Source of the DNA: Ardenticatenales bacterium
GTDB taxonomy: Bacteria; Chloroflexota; Anaerolineae; Promineifilales; Promineifilaceae
Direction: 5' to 3'
Length of the DNA stretch: 64,000 nucleotides
Assembly: GCA_020634515.1 (NCBI GenBank)
Contig: JACKBL010000003.1
Span: 496,001 to 560,000 of the forward strand
Positions within the stretch are counted from its first letter, which is position 1. Every line of letters begins with the position of its first letter. Below the pieces are notes generated by a model, which was not told where the DNA came from, did no database searches, and worked only from the letters and a program-made list of their open reading frames with translations. Positions 44,206 to 52,811 of this stretch are shown here, piece after piece. The position numbers and the translations under genes were made by a program.

Positions 44206-45183
44206 CTACAGCTTCAGGCGCGGGTCAAGGGCGTCCCGCAGACCGTCACCAAAGTAATTGAATGCCAGCGACGTGATGAAGATGGCAAATCCCGGATAGA
44301 AGGCCTTCCACGGCGCGGTGAACATGTCTTTCTGCACGTCTTGCAGCATGTTCCCCCACGTCGCCACCGGCTGCTGAATGCCAAACCCCAGGAAGCTCAA
44401 CGCCGATTCGTAGATGATCACGCCGCCAAACCCCAGCGTGGCACTGACGATGATCGGCGGCAGCGCGTTCGGCAGCATGTGCCGCACGATGATGCGCAGG
44501 TCGGACAGCCCCAGTGCTTTCGAGGCTTCCGTGAATTCCTGGTTGCGCAGGCTCAGCACCATCGCCCGCGCCAGGCGGCACGACCCGGTCCACCCCAGTG
44601 TCACCAGGATGAGGACGATGACCACCGCTTGCCCCCACTCCGGCTTGAGGAACGGGATGGAGACGTTCCGCAACAGCGCCGAGAGGGTCAACAGTAGCGG
44701 TAGCCCGGGCAGGATGATGATGAATTCCACCAGCCGCTGGATCAGGTTGTCCACCAGGCCACCGAAGTACCCGGAGACGGCTCCGATGAAGATGCCTATC
44801 GTTTCCTGGAAGATGGTCACGGTGAAGGCGATGAATAGGGAGAGTTGCCCCGCCAGCAGCAGCCGCATGAGGACGTCCCGCCCCAATTCGTCCGTCCCCA
44901 GCGGATGTTCCACCGAGGGCGCGGCGTTGCGGTTCAGCAGGTCTTGCGTGTCTCGCGTGTACGGCATGTCTTGCTTCTGCGCGTAGTTGTAGTAGGTGCG
45001 ACTCCCCATCACCATCGGACCGACGACCACGGTCAGCAGCATCAGCAGAATGACCACCAGGCTGGCGGTCGCCAGGCGATGCCGGCGCAGCCGGTTCCAA
45101 TAGGTCAGTAACAGGGGTTCGGGTTTGCTCGTCAGCAGGGCTTCCGCCTGCAGGGCATCTACGTCTAGTTCGGCTACGGACAT
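44206..45183 (-). CDS. Peptide/nickel ABC transporter permease (DppC/OppC type)
   Basis: The 325-residue membrane protein has an N-terminal helix (ATASLVVILLMLLTVVVGPM) and the conserved HPLGTDELGRDVLMRLL motif that opens the DppC transport domain. About five more helices follow. The coupling-helix EAA loop is EASKALGLSDLRIIVRHMLP, and the C-terminus FNYFGDGLRDALDPRL is diagnostic. The ATG at 45183 has GGAAGGAATC. It follows the DppB-type gene by 38 bases. No substrate-binding protein or ATPase gene lies in the window, so the pair depends on subunits encoded elsewhere. Confidence 0.9.
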   Translation of the reverse strand: MSVAELDVDALQAEALLTSKPEPLLLTYWNRLRRHRLATASLVVILLMLLTVVVGPMVMGSRTYYNYAQKQDMPYTRDTQDLLNRNAAPSVEHPLGTDELGRDVLMRLLLAGQLSLFIAFTVTIFQETIGIFIGAVSGYFGGLVDNLIQRLVEFIIILPGLPLLLTLSALLRNVSIPFLKPEWGQAVVIVLILVTLGWTGSCRLARAMVLSLRNQEFTEASKALGLSDLRIIVRHMLPNALPPIIVSATLGFGGVIIYESALSFLGFGIQQPVATWGNMLQDVQKDMFTAPWKAFYPGFAIFITSLAFNYFGDGLRDALDPRLKL

Positions 45184-45221
45184 GATTCCTTCCTTCTGGT
45201 GTATGGTATGGGTTATGCGGT

Positions 45222-46409
45222 TTACTCGAAGCGGATGCGCGGGTCTACCACCGTGTACAGCAGGTCGCCCACCAGGGTGGCGACGACCACCAGGATGGCC
45301 GTGATGAACAGGTAGCCCATGACGATGGGCCAGTCGCTCTGCCCCAGCGCGGAGATGAACAACCGCCCCATCCCCGGATAGTTGAAGATGGTTTCGGTGA
45401 GGATCGCCCCGCCGAAGATGCCCGGTATCTGGAACACGACGATGGTGATGAGCGGGATGAGGGCGTTGCGCGTCGCGTGTTTCAGAATGACGACCCGCTC
45501 GCTCAGCCCTTTGGCCCGCGCCGTGCGCACGTAGTCTTGCCGCAGCACTTCCAGCATCGACGAACGCAGGAAGCGGCTCCACCCCGCCAGGTACAGCAGG
45601 CTGAGCATGATGGTCGGCAGGATCAGGTGGATGATGCGGTCCCCCAGTGACCCGGCGCTCACCCCCAGTACGTCCTGAATGCTGCCCGGCAAGATGCGCA
45701 GGTCCACCACGTTCCCCGTGGGGAAGAATGGCAGCCCCCAGTTCTTGAAGGTGAGTCCGAAGAGGATGACCAGCATCAGGCCAAACCAGAATGCCGGCAT
45801 CGATATCCCAAAGAAGCTGAACGTCGTCACCGCGTAGTCCAGCGCCGAGTACTGCCGCACGGCCGAGATGATGCCGATGGGCACGGCGATCAGCAGCGAA
45901 AACAGCGTCGCCGAGGCCATCAGGATGCTCGTGTCCTTGATGCGCCCTTCGATGATGCCCATCACGTCCTGTCCCCGCGCCAGTTTCCACGACTTACCCC
46001 AGTCCCCGCGCACGATCCCCCGCTGACACGGATACCCCCGGGACGTATCTACCCCTTCGTTCGTCCCCCCCGCATCCCGGCATTGCGCCAACTGGAAGTC
46101 CGCCCATGTGCCCGTCACCGGCAACGTCTTGGCGTTCCCCGGGTTGCCGATGGCGTTCCCCAATTCATCAACCCAATCTTCCCCCGCAACCCAGGTCAAA
46201 TACCCCAGCCACACCGGCCGGTTCAGCCCCAGGTTCGCGCGCATCACGTCGATCTCGTGTTCCGTGAAGCGGGCGCGGCGGTCTCCGCCCAGGTTGATGC
46301 CGGACAACGGGTCGCCCGGTGCGGCTTGCAGCAGCACGTAGATGGCAATGGTGGCTCCGAATACCACCATGATCATCTGTAGCCCTCGCCGAATGAGATA
46401 ATTCGTCAT
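45222..46409 (-). CDS. Peptide/nickel ABC transporter permease (DppB/OppB type)
   Basis: The 395-residue protein begins MTNYLIRRGLQMIMVVFGAT with APGDPLSG after helix 1, as in DppB. It has about six helices, the EAA-loop segment VRTARAKGLSERVVILKHAT and the C-terminal GDLLYTVVDPRIRF. A periplasmic insert of about 80 residues (90-180) with Cys near AQCRDAGG and GYPCQRG makes it longer than E. coli DppB (about 340). This long form is common in Chloroflexota-type permeases. ATG 46409 has GAGGAG upstream. It is the first gene of a two-gene unit and is divergent from the STAND regulator. Confidence 0.9.
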   Translation of the reverse strand: MTNYLIRRGLQMIMVVFGATIAIYVLLQAAPGDPLSGINLGGDRRARFTEHEIDVMRANLGLNRPVWLGYLTWVAGEDWVDELGNAIGNPGNAKTLPVTGTWADFQLAQCRDAGGTNEGVDTSRGYPCQRGIVRGDWGKSWKLARGQDVMGIIEGRIKDTSILMASATLFSLLIAVPIGIISAVRQYSALDYAVTTFSFFGISMPAFWFGLMLVILFGLTFKNWGLPFFPTGNVVDLRILPGSIQDVLGVSAGSLGDRIIHLILPTIMLSLLYLAGWSRFLRSSMLEVLRQDYVRTARAKGLSERVVILKHATRNALIPLITIVVFQIPGIFGGAILTETIFNYPGMGRLFISALGQSDWPIVMGYLFITAILVVVATLVGDLLYTVVDPRIRFE

Positions 46410-46602
46410 ATTTGTCTCCTCTGTTCGATTGGGTGTAAGTCTGGTCACCGCGAGTTGGTGGGTCTTATGTTAGAATACGATAAACACGAGCTGATTTCTG
46501 GCCTGTTTTTGTATCAAAAGTGTATTAGTTTGCCGGCATTTATCATGCTACCATCACCCTGACGAACCCAATTACTATGATTTGGCGACAGTAAAAGCGC
46601 AA

Positions 46603-49134
46603 ATGGCCACCGACCCCTTCTTATTCGCGGAGATATTGAGCCAGTTTGTGGAGCGCTCTGGATACACGACCGGTCAGTTGAGCAAACTTGCCGGCATTCC
46701 CAAAGCCACCATCGTCAACTGGACTGAAGGACGTGTCAAGCGACCACGCGGACATGAAGACCTGCTACGCCTCCTCGCCGCCCTGCGCCTCTCCCCCACG
46801 GAAGCCAGCCGCCTGCTAGAAGCCGCCGGACACCCAGGTCTCGCCGAACTGCGCCTGCTGGCCCAAAACGAAGCCAACGTCGAACTCACGCATCTCCTTG
46901 CCTCCTGGACCACTCCCATCGCCGACACGCCCCCCCTCCCGGCCCCCTTCCAGGCCATCCCCGACCTCTCCTATTTTGTAGGACGCGCCACCCTCCTGGA
47001 ACACCTCGCCAACACCCTCCTCAGCAGCCAGCAGGGGGCCGTTGTCACCCTATACGGTATGGCCGGCGCGGGCAAAACCACGCTCGCCGCACACCTGGCA
47101 TACCAACTCCGCCCCCATTTCCCGGACGGCATTCTGTGGGCGCGCGTAGACATCTCCGACCCCATGTCCATCCTGAGTACATTCGCCAACGCCTATGGCG
47201 TGGACGCGTCCCCCTATGTGGACATTGACAGCCGCGGGCGCGTCGTGCGCGAACTGCTGGCCGCCAAACGCGCCCTAATCGTGCTGGACAATGTGGAACG
47301 GAGCGCGCAGGCGCAGCCGCTACTGCCTCCCACCACCCACTGCGTCGTCCTCATCACCACCCGCCGCCGCAATCTCTCCGTAGCGCGCGGCGGCGCACAG
47401 TTCCCCGTCGGCCCATTTAACGAAGACGGGCGGGAATCGCTGCAACTTTTCCGCAAACTGCTGGGAGAAGAACCGGACCCCGCGGTGCGCGAAAGCCGGC
47501 GCGCCATCGCCGCCGCCCTCGGCCATCTGCCCCTGGCGGTGGACATCGCCGCCAGCCGCCTGGCCTACGAACCCGGCTGGTCGGAATCCGCCTTCCTGCG
47601 CCGCTTGCGACAAGAACAGCGCCGCTTGCAGGAACTCGCCTTTGAAGACCAGAACGTGCGCCTCTCGTTGCACGCCAGCTACGATGGGCTATCGGCGGCA
47701 GCGCGCCAGTTTTTCGCGGCGCTGGGCGTGATCAGGGGGGAGGATTTTGGCCCGGAGGCGGCAGCCGTCATCAGCGCCACGCCATTGGAAGATGCGGAAG
47801 ATCTGCTGCGGCAGCTCTTTAGCCTCTCCCTGGTACAGCAAGGACGTCCGGGACGGTATCAACTTCATCCACTCGTGCGCGCATTCGCGCGGGAGCAACT
47901 GTCGCCAGCCGCATGTCTTGACCACGAGCGGCGGCTGGCCGTCTACTACTTGACCTTTGCCGCCGCCCACGCGCGCGATATGCAGGCGCTGACCCTGGAG
48001 CAGGATCATCTGCTTAACAGCGTGCAAATTGCCACCGCCCAGGCTGAGGAGGACAGCCTCCCGGCAGACACGGCACTCCTATCCGTGCTCCCCGCCGGCG
48101 TCGCCGCCATTTACTCCTTTTGGGAAACACACGGCTACTACGACCTGGCGACGGAGCAATTGGGGCGTACGGAAAACGCACTGCGGCGGGGGGAACCAGC
48201 CCCGGCGCTCGTGCCCGTGCTGCGCGGGTTGGGGCGGTTGGCGCAGCGGCGTGGTCAATACGATGCCGCGGAAACATACTATGAGGAAGGGCTGACGCTG
48301 GCCCGCGCCCAGCCACCAGAACCGGAGAATGGTGCGGCATATGAGGCAAACGCGGCCCTGATCAGCGATCTACTGCGGAATCTGGGGGTATTGGCGGCGC
48401 GGCGCGGCGATTATGCGCTGGCGGATGCGTACTATCAGGAGGGTTTGGCGCTGGCGCGGGGGGTGGGGCAGAGCAACGTCGTCAGCAACTTGCTGCGTGG
48501 CCTGGGGGTGCAGGCGTTTATGCGCGGCGATTATGCGCGGGCGGAAGCGTTTTATGAGGAAGGGCTGGCACTGGCGCAGTCGGCGGGGGAGTTGGATTTG
48601 CGCAGCGGGTTGTATTGGGCGCTGGGGATGTTGGCGGAGGATCAGGGAGACCTGGGGGAGGCCGCGCGCTATTTGCACGCCAGCCTGGAGTTGGTGCGGC
48701 AGATGGGGCAGCGGGAACGGGAGACGGCGATCTTGCGCGATCTGGGGTTGATCGCGCTTGAGGAGGGGGATTTGCCGGCAGCCACGACCTGTTTGCGGGA
48801 GGCGATGGCATTGGCGCGGGCGCTGGGTCACTTTTCACGCCTGAGCGGTATCCTGCTGGCGCAGGGGGAGGTGCTGCTGCTGCGGGATGCGGGGGTCGAG
48901 GCGGAAGGGATGTTTGTGGAGGTGTTGGGAATGGCCAAAGATGCCGGCAATCAAGCCATGATGGCGGAAGCATTGTTTGGACTGGCCCGCGCCGCCGCCA
49001 TCCAGGCCCGCTGGCCACAGGCGCAGGCGCACGCCGCCGCCAGCGTCAACCTGTTCAAGACCATCGGCCACCCCAAGGCCGCCGAAGTGATAATCTGGCA
49101 GCAGGCCCACGCCATCCAACCGCATCAGGTATAA
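46603..49134 (+). CDS. HTH-STAND (NB-ARC) TPR regulator
   Basis: The 843-residue protein starts with a Cro/C1-type helix-turn-helix (TTGQLSKLAGIPKATIVNWT, about residues 20-40). A STAND NTPase follows: Walker A LYGMAGAGKTTLAAHL (about 151), Walker B ALIVLDNVE (about 224), LITTRRRNL sensor and HLPLAVDIAASRL, the GxP-type motif. TPR repeats fill about 520-830 (GDYALADAYYQEGLALARGV). Such proteins are signal-gated NTPases acting as transcription regulators or as conflict sensors. ATG 46603 is the first ATG; an in-frame TTG at 46582 would add seven residues, and neither has a clear ribosome-binding site. It is divergent from the permease genes, which may be its targets. Confidence 0.85.
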   Translation: MATDPFLFAEILSQFVERSGYTTGQLSKLAGIPKATIVNWTEGRVKRPRGHEDLLRLLAALRLSPTEASRLLEAAGHPGLAELRLLAQNEANVELTHLLASWTTPIADTPPLPAPFQAIPDLSYFVGRATLLEHLANTLLSSQQGAVVTLYGMAGAGKTTLAAHLAYQLRPHFPDGILWARVDISDPMSILSTFANAYGVDASPYVDIDSRGRVVRELLAAKRALIVLDNVERSAQAQPLLPPTTHCVVLITTRRRNLSVARGGAQFPVGPFNEDGRESLQLFRKLLGEEPDPAVRESRRAIAAALGHLPLAVDIAASRLAYEPGWSESAFLRRLRQEQRRLQELAFEDQNVRLSLHASYDGLSAAARQFFAALGVIRGEDFGPEAAAVISATPLEDAEDLLRQLFSLSLVQQGRPGRYQLHPLVRAFAREQLSPAACLDHERRLAVYYLTFAAAHARDMQALTLEQDHLLNSVQIATAQAEEDSLPADTALLSVLPAGVAAIYSFWETHGYYDLATEQLGRTENALRRGEPAPALVPVLRGLGRLAQRRGQYDAAETYYEEGLTLARAQPPEPENGAAYEANAALISDLLRNLGVLAARRGDYALADAYYQEGLALARGVGQSNVVSNLLRGLGVQAFMRGDYARAEAFYEEGLALAQSAGELDLRSGLYWALGMLAEDQGDLGEAARYLHASLELVRQMGQRERETAILRDLGLIALEEGDLPAATTCLREAMALARALGHFSRLSGILLAQGEVLLLRDAGVEAEGMFVEVLGMAKDAGNQAMMAEALFGLARAAAIQARWPQAQAHAAASVNLFKTIGHPKAAEVIIWQQAHAIQPHQV

Positions 49135-49446
49135 CCCCCCGTGGTGATCCGTCGCGCGGGGAGTTTTCGCACGGCTCCTTCTGGTCGGTATGAACAGTGC
49201 CGGCATCACGCCCGCCCCACCACCTCCCTGTCAGAGACAAGACCACGCGCCAATAATGCCGGCAGCCTGACCCAAAGCCCCCATCGTCCGTGAACGCCTG
49301 AGGATGTTCATTCCACATGGCACACTCCGTGCGTAAACAACGTTTGCAGTCCACCAACCCGCGTTCCGCCCCCTGTTTTCACGGCAACTTGACAATCATG
49401 GTGGGCTATGTTAAATTTTTTGAAACACCTAAATTCAGAGGTCAGT
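49135..49446 (+). promoter_or_regulatory. Leader of the DtxR-type regulator gene with candidate promoter
   Basis: The 312-base gene-free stretch holds two TGCCGGCA palindromes (49198, 49258). TTGACA (49389-49394) and TAAATT (49412-49417) are 17 bases apart, an apparent sigma70 promoter. An AT-rich stretch just after the -10 (to about 49438) could be an operator for the regulator itself, but no clean dyad is visible. Confidence 0.5.
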
Positions 49447-50157
49447 ATGCCAAAAATCAATACCCTGGAGACAGGTTCGTCGGAACAACGAAATAGTCTG
49501 AACCATCAGGCGATTGAGGATTATTTGAAGACTATCTACATGCTCGCGGAGGAGGAATCGCCGGTGACGACCTCGCGCATCGCCGAGGCGCGCGATGTGA
49601 AGCCGGGGTCGGTGACGAGTATGATCCAACGATTAGCCCGGCTGCACCTGGTTAATTACGAGAAGCATTATGGGGTTACGCTGACGGAAACGGGGACGCG
49701 CATCGCCCTGGAGGTGATTCGCCATCACCGCCTGATTGAGCTTTTCTTGATGGAGGCGCTGGGCTTTGGTTGGGACGAGGTGCACGAGCAGGCGGATATA
49801 CTGGAACATGTGATTAGCGAGAAGCTGGAGGAGCGTATTGCCGCGGCGTTGAACTACCCGCTTTTTGATCCGCACGGCAACCCGATCCCCAGCAAGGATG
49901 GGGTGATGGCGGTGGTGGAGGCGGAATCGTTGGCGGGGTTAAATGCCGGCACTTACGCCCGCGTCGCCTACGTTTTGAATGATGAAAATAGCGAAATGCT
50001 CCGCTACCTCGCCGAACTCGGCCTCACCCCCGGAACCATGCTCAAAGTCAAGCACGTCGCCCCCTTCACCGGCCCTATCACCGTCGTCATCGACAACGAA
50101 GACCGCATCGTCGGCCAGGCCATCGCCCAAGCCGTCATGGTCGAAGTCATTGAGTGA
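49447..50157 (+). CDS. DtxR/MntR-family metal-dependent transcriptional regulator
   Basis: The 236-residue protein has a winged helix (residues 15-75: EDYLKTIYMLAEEESPVTTS, then AEARDVKPGSVTSMIQRLA), a metal-binding dimerisation domain (HHRLIELFLMEALGF; HEQADILEHVIS) and a C-terminal FeoA/SH3-like domain (LGLTPGTMLKVKHVAPFTGP). In DtxR the position before ILEH is Cys102. Here it is Asp, a carboxylate as in MntR, which hints at manganese rather than iron; this is inference. GAGG precedes ATG 49447; the frame is also open from ATG 49408, inside the promoter. It probably represses metal uptake genes, none of which are in the window. Confidence 0.85.
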   Translation: MPKINTLETGSSEQRNSLNHQAIEDYLKTIYMLAEEESPVTTSRIAEARDVKPGSVTSMIQRLARLHLVNYEKHYGVTLTETGTRIALEVIRHHRLIELFLMEALGFGWDEVHEQADILEHVISEKLEERIAAALNYPLFDPHGNPIPSKDGVMAVVEAESLAGLNAGTYARVAYVLNDENSEMLRYLAELGLTPGTMLKVKHVAPFTGPITVVIDNEDRIVGQAIAQAVMVEVIE

Positions 50158-50290
50158 GGGGCATGGCGCGAGGAGCAAGGGACCGGCAAACCCACACACG
50201 CACACGCGCCACCCCTTGCCCCATATCCATGAAAGACGTATCATTTCACCCATTAACAACCACCAACCAACCACTATGCAAGGAACACTC

Positions 50291-50548
50291 ATGAGCGAAA
50301 CAGCCACCCTTCCTATTAGCGCGGACCTGCTGGAAATTCTCCGCTGCCCTCTGGCCGTTCAGGAAAAAGAAAAATACGGCGACGACCCGGGACGGCTGGA
50401 ACTTGTGCGGAACACCTGGCTCGTCTGCGCCGACTCCGGGCTGAAGTACCCGATTCGGGATGGCATCCCCGTCATGCTCATCGAAGAAGGGGAAAAATGG
50501 AAAGACACACCCGTGGAAGACCTGCCCGTGCCCCCGCCGGCTGCATAG
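50291..50548 (+). CDS. Trm112/YcaR-like small protein
   Basis: The 85-residue protein has the Trm112p-like (UPF0434) pattern: LLEILRCPLAVQEKEKYGDD near the start, then LVCADSGLKYPIRDGIPVML, where family members read CxxCxxxYPIxDGIPxML. Only two of the four zinc-binding Cys remain (CPL and VCA), so metal binding is doubtful. The role may be as a methyltransferase activator or chaperone, as for Trm112, but no partner lies nearby. AAGGAA before ATG 50291 sets the start; an in-frame ATG at 50276 would add five residues. Confidence 0.75.
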   Translation: MSETATLPISADLLEILRCPLAVQEKEKYGDDPGRLELVRNTWLVCADSGLKYPIRDGIPVMLIEEGEKWKDTPVEDLPVPPPAA

Positions 50549-50641
50549 GGCGCGTCCGTATTTAAGATTGGAAATGACGGGTACACGGGAAGGGTTCTTG
50601 TGTATCGGCCAGGCCAAAGCTGATTTGGCGCGAACCCACAG
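50547..50641. repeat. GGGCGCATCCGT...GAACCCA dispersed repeat (copy 2)
   Basis: The copy begins at the stop of the Trm112-like gene (GGCGCGTCCGT) and ends GCGCGAACCCAC, matching the order of blocks at 21081-21172. Confidence 0.65.
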
Positions 50642-50696
50642 GGAAACCTCTCGTCCTCATTTACCACCCAATTTGCCCCCTGGCAAGGAACACTTC

Positions 50697-51098
50697 ATGA
50701 GCGCACAAATTCCCGAAGATTATTACGATTTGCTCGACAAGAACGTCGTCGTCGTCCTGGCGACCGTGATGCCGAATGGGCAGCCGCAGGCCACCCCCGT
50801 CTGGTGCGACCGCCACGGCAATCAGGTCTGGGTCAATTCCGCCCTGGGCCGGCAAAAGGACAAAAACATGCGCGCCCATCCCCAGGTAGCCATCACGGCC
50901 ATTGATCCCACCAATCCGTACCGCTGGTTGGAGATTCGCGGCACGGTCGTTGCGTACGAGACAGGTTCGGCTGCCGAGGCGCACATTAACGCGCTGGCGC
51001 GAAAATACACGGACTGGGCCAGGTACCCGCTGCCCGAAGGCGAGCAGCGCTGCATCTACAAGATTGAACCAACGCGGGTGAATACCAGCAACCGCTGA
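50697..51098 (+). CDS. PPOX-class (F420-dependent) flavin/deazaflavin protein
   Basis: The 133-residue protein has the split-barrel pattern of pyridoxamine-5'-phosphate-oxidase-like F420 proteins: VVVVLATVMPNGQPQATPVW (strands 1-2), NQVWVNSALGRQKDKNMRAH with the phosphate/cofactor Arg-Lys stretch, PQVAITAIDPTNPYRWLEIR and GTVVAYE. It probably reduces or oxidises a small molecule with F420 or flavin; the substrate is unknown. AAGGAA six bases before ATG 50697 decides the start. A terminator follows immediately. Confidence 0.85.
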   Translation: MSAQIPEDYYDLLDKNVVVVLATVMPNGQPQATPVWCDRHGNQVWVNSALGRQKDKNMRAHPQVAITAIDPTNPYRWLEIRGTVVAYETGSAAEAHINALARKYTDWARYPLPEGEQRCIYKIEPTRVNTSNR

Positions 51099-51125
51099 AA
51101 AAAGCTCCCTTCAGGGAGCTTTTTT
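51099..51125 (+). terminator. Rho-independent terminator
   Basis: AAAAAGCTCCC and its complement flank the loop TTCA and end in TTTTTT. The hairpin begins at the stop codon of the PPOX gene. The A run on the other side would let it also work on the minus strand. Confidence 0.9.
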
Positions 51126-51179
51126 GACGTCGGCGGGAATTTCGCCATCCACGACACAGATTGGTATGGTTGCCAGGTT

Positions 51180-51545
51180 ATGAAGACTGTCCTGCATATC
51201 GAAGATGATCCGCGCAATTTGCTGTTGATTCACCGTATCTTGGAGCCGCATCCTTACCGGTTGCTGGATGCCGGCACGGGTGAACAAGGGTTGGAGATCG
51301 CCAGCCGCGAACAGCCGGACCTCATCCTCATTGACCTCGGCCTGCCCGACATCGACGGGCAAACCGTTATCCTGCTGCTGCGCGAACTTCCCCACCTGGC
51401 CCATGTCCCCATCGTCGCCATCACCGCCTGGCCACGCGACACAGCGCTGGCCATGGCCGAGCGCTACGGATGCGACGGCTGCATCCTCAAACCGATCAAC
51501 GTGCGCGAATTTCCCACGCAAATTGCGGCCTACATCCAATCATAG
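51180..51545 (+). CDS. Single-domain response regulator (receiver only)
   Basis: The 121-residue protein is a stand-alone receiver domain. The acidic pair is in LHIEDDPRN, the phosphoacceptor Asp in LILIDLGLPDIDG (about residue 52), the Thr in IVAITAWPRD and the Lys in CILKPINVREF. No output domain follows, so it is of the CheY/DivK type. No histidine kinase gene lies in the window. Only a weak AGG precedes the ATG. It stands directly after the PPOX terminator and needs its own promoter, which I could not identify. Confidence 0.9.
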   Translation: MKTVLHIEDDPRNLLLIHRILEPHPYRLLDAGTGEQGLEIASREQPDLILIDLGLPDIDGQTVILLLRELPHLAHVPIVAITAWPRDTALAMAERYGCDGCILKPINVREFPTQIAAYIQS

Positions 51546-51730
51546 GCCCGACCGACAAGGGGATTCATCATGGCGCAGCCTCCGGGATTGGTAGTGGATG
51601 ATCAACGGAGCCAGGGGGCTGCCGCGCCACAAAAGAGAGTGTCACCCTGAAAGCGCAACCTGCTGACCAGTTCAGCCTGGAGGAGCTTACCGAGCTTTAT
51701 AACCAGACGCGCTCCGATTACATCGTTCCC

Positions 51731-52486
51731 ATGCCTATGAGTGCGGCGCGTCTGGCGGAGTACATGCGCGTCTACGATGTGTCGCTATCCGCCTCCTGCG
51801 TCCTCACGGATGAGGCGGGACCATTTGGCTTGGGCATGTTGGGCGTGCGTCCGGGGCGGGCGTGGATCACGCGGTTGGGCGTGATCCCGGAGCGGCGACA
51901 GGCGGGCGCGGGGCGGGCAATCATGACTTTTCTGCTAGACGCGGCACGGGAGCGACAGATCGAAACGGTGTGGTTGGAGGTGATTAAGGGGAATATGCCG
52001 GCATTTCACCTCTTCCAACGATACGGTTTCCGCACAACCCGCGAACTCCTCGTCGTCCGCCGCTCCCCCATCCCCCGCGACTCCCCCGCCACCATCGCCA
52101 GCACCATCCGCGAGATCATCCCCCTCACCCGCGCCGACGTCCTGCCCCTCCTCGCCAACCGCCGCGAAAAACCCAACTGGCTCAACGAGACGGAATCCAT
52201 GCACAACGTGGACCAACTCGAAGCTTTGATGGTTAAATGCCGGCATGGCGGCTACGGATGGGCCAGCTTCGACGTCGGCAAATTCCAACTCACGCGCATC
52301 GTCGTCGAAGTCATGGCCGGCGACCCCGTCATCGTCACCGCCGCCATCTTGCACGCCATTCACCAGCACCACCCGCGCAAAGACACCATGATCGAAAACA
52401 TCGCCGCCGCCGACCCCAAATGGCCCGGTTTTCAGCGTGTCGGCTACTTCGACGCCTTCCGCCGCATCGAAATGGTGCGCCCATAA
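51731..52486 (+). CDS. GNAT-family N-acetyltransferase (5' end uncertain)
   Basis: The protein has a GNAT domain: ITRLGVIPERRQAGAGRAIM is the acetyl-CoA pyrophosphate-binding motif A, and WLEVIKGNMPAFHLFQRYGF motif B. The second half (about residues 115-251) may be a degenerate second GNAT domain (GWASFDVGKFQLTRIVV). ATG 51731 is the first canonical start, but in-frame codons upstream read FSLEELTELYNQTRSDYIVP, a normal GNAT N-terminus. Between the stop at 51599 and 51731 there is no ATG, GTG or TTG in frame. A CTG at 51647 preceded by AGAGAG could serve, or the start has been lost to a frameshift (a short ORF from ATG 51570 ends at 51650). Substrate unknown. Confidence 0.75.
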   Translation: MPMSAARLAEYMRVYDVSLSASCVLTDEAGPFGLGMLGVRPGRAWITRLGVIPERRQAGAGRAIMTFLLDAARERQIETVWLEVIKGNMPAFHLFQRYGFRTTRELLVVRRSPIPRDSPATIASTIREIIPLTRADVLPLLANRREKPNWLNETESMHNVDQLEALMVKCRHGGYGWASFDVGKFQLTRIVVEVMAGDPVIVTAAILHAIHQHHPRKDTMIENIAAADPKWPGFQRVGYFDAFRRIEMVRP

Positions 52487-52504
52487 ACACGTCAATGGCT
52501 GGGC

Positions 52505-52586
52505 GCAATAAAATTAGCGGCTGTCCGCAATAAAATTAGCGGCTGTCCGCAATAAAATTAGCGGCTGTCCGCAATAAAATTAGCGG
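52505..52586 (+). repeat. 22-base tandem repeat, 3.7 copies
   Basis: Identical 22-base units beginning GCAATAAAATTAGCGG and ending CTGTCC follow one another without spacers. The stretch GCTGTCCGC and a TTAATTGCGGAC-like reverse segment recur at 59930-59962. The 325-base gene-free stretch 52487-52811 holds this array and the ATTGGTCCAATC element that follows. Confidence 0.9.
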
Positions 52587-52634
52587 AAATGGACGGACAG
52601 CCTGGCAGTGAGCGTCCAAAATGTCGTTCTCTCT

Positions 52635-52735
52635 GGAGATTGGACCGATTTCACGCACTCACTGACCATTTTCACCGGAGAAAATTGGTCCAGTCTGGCT
52701 TAGCCGTTACCATTCCTGGAGAATGAACCAACCTT
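52635..52735. repeat. ATTGGTCCAATC-family inverted repeat
   Basis: GGAGATTGGACCGATTTCAC, CCATTTTCACCGGAGAAAAT and TTGGTCCAGTCT match 55705-55770 in order, and the reverse complement matches 60010-60077. A partial GGAGAATGAACCAACCTTG arm like 18013 and 59335 follows. Confidence 0.75.
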
Positions 52736-52811
52736 GTCAGTACCGTCCGCGAAAAGTGTAAAGCCATTCCCGGAGGGTCGCCAAGTCATCACTCGCAAAC
52801 AAGACAAGCTA

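Noticed and set aside
44206..45990. 594-codon frame treated as one gene
   Set aside because: Only its last 325 codons (from ATG 45183) match DppC; the part before that is an out-of-frame shadow of the DppB gene.
52505..52586. CRISPR-like array of 22-base repeats
   Set aside because: The units are contiguous with no spacers.
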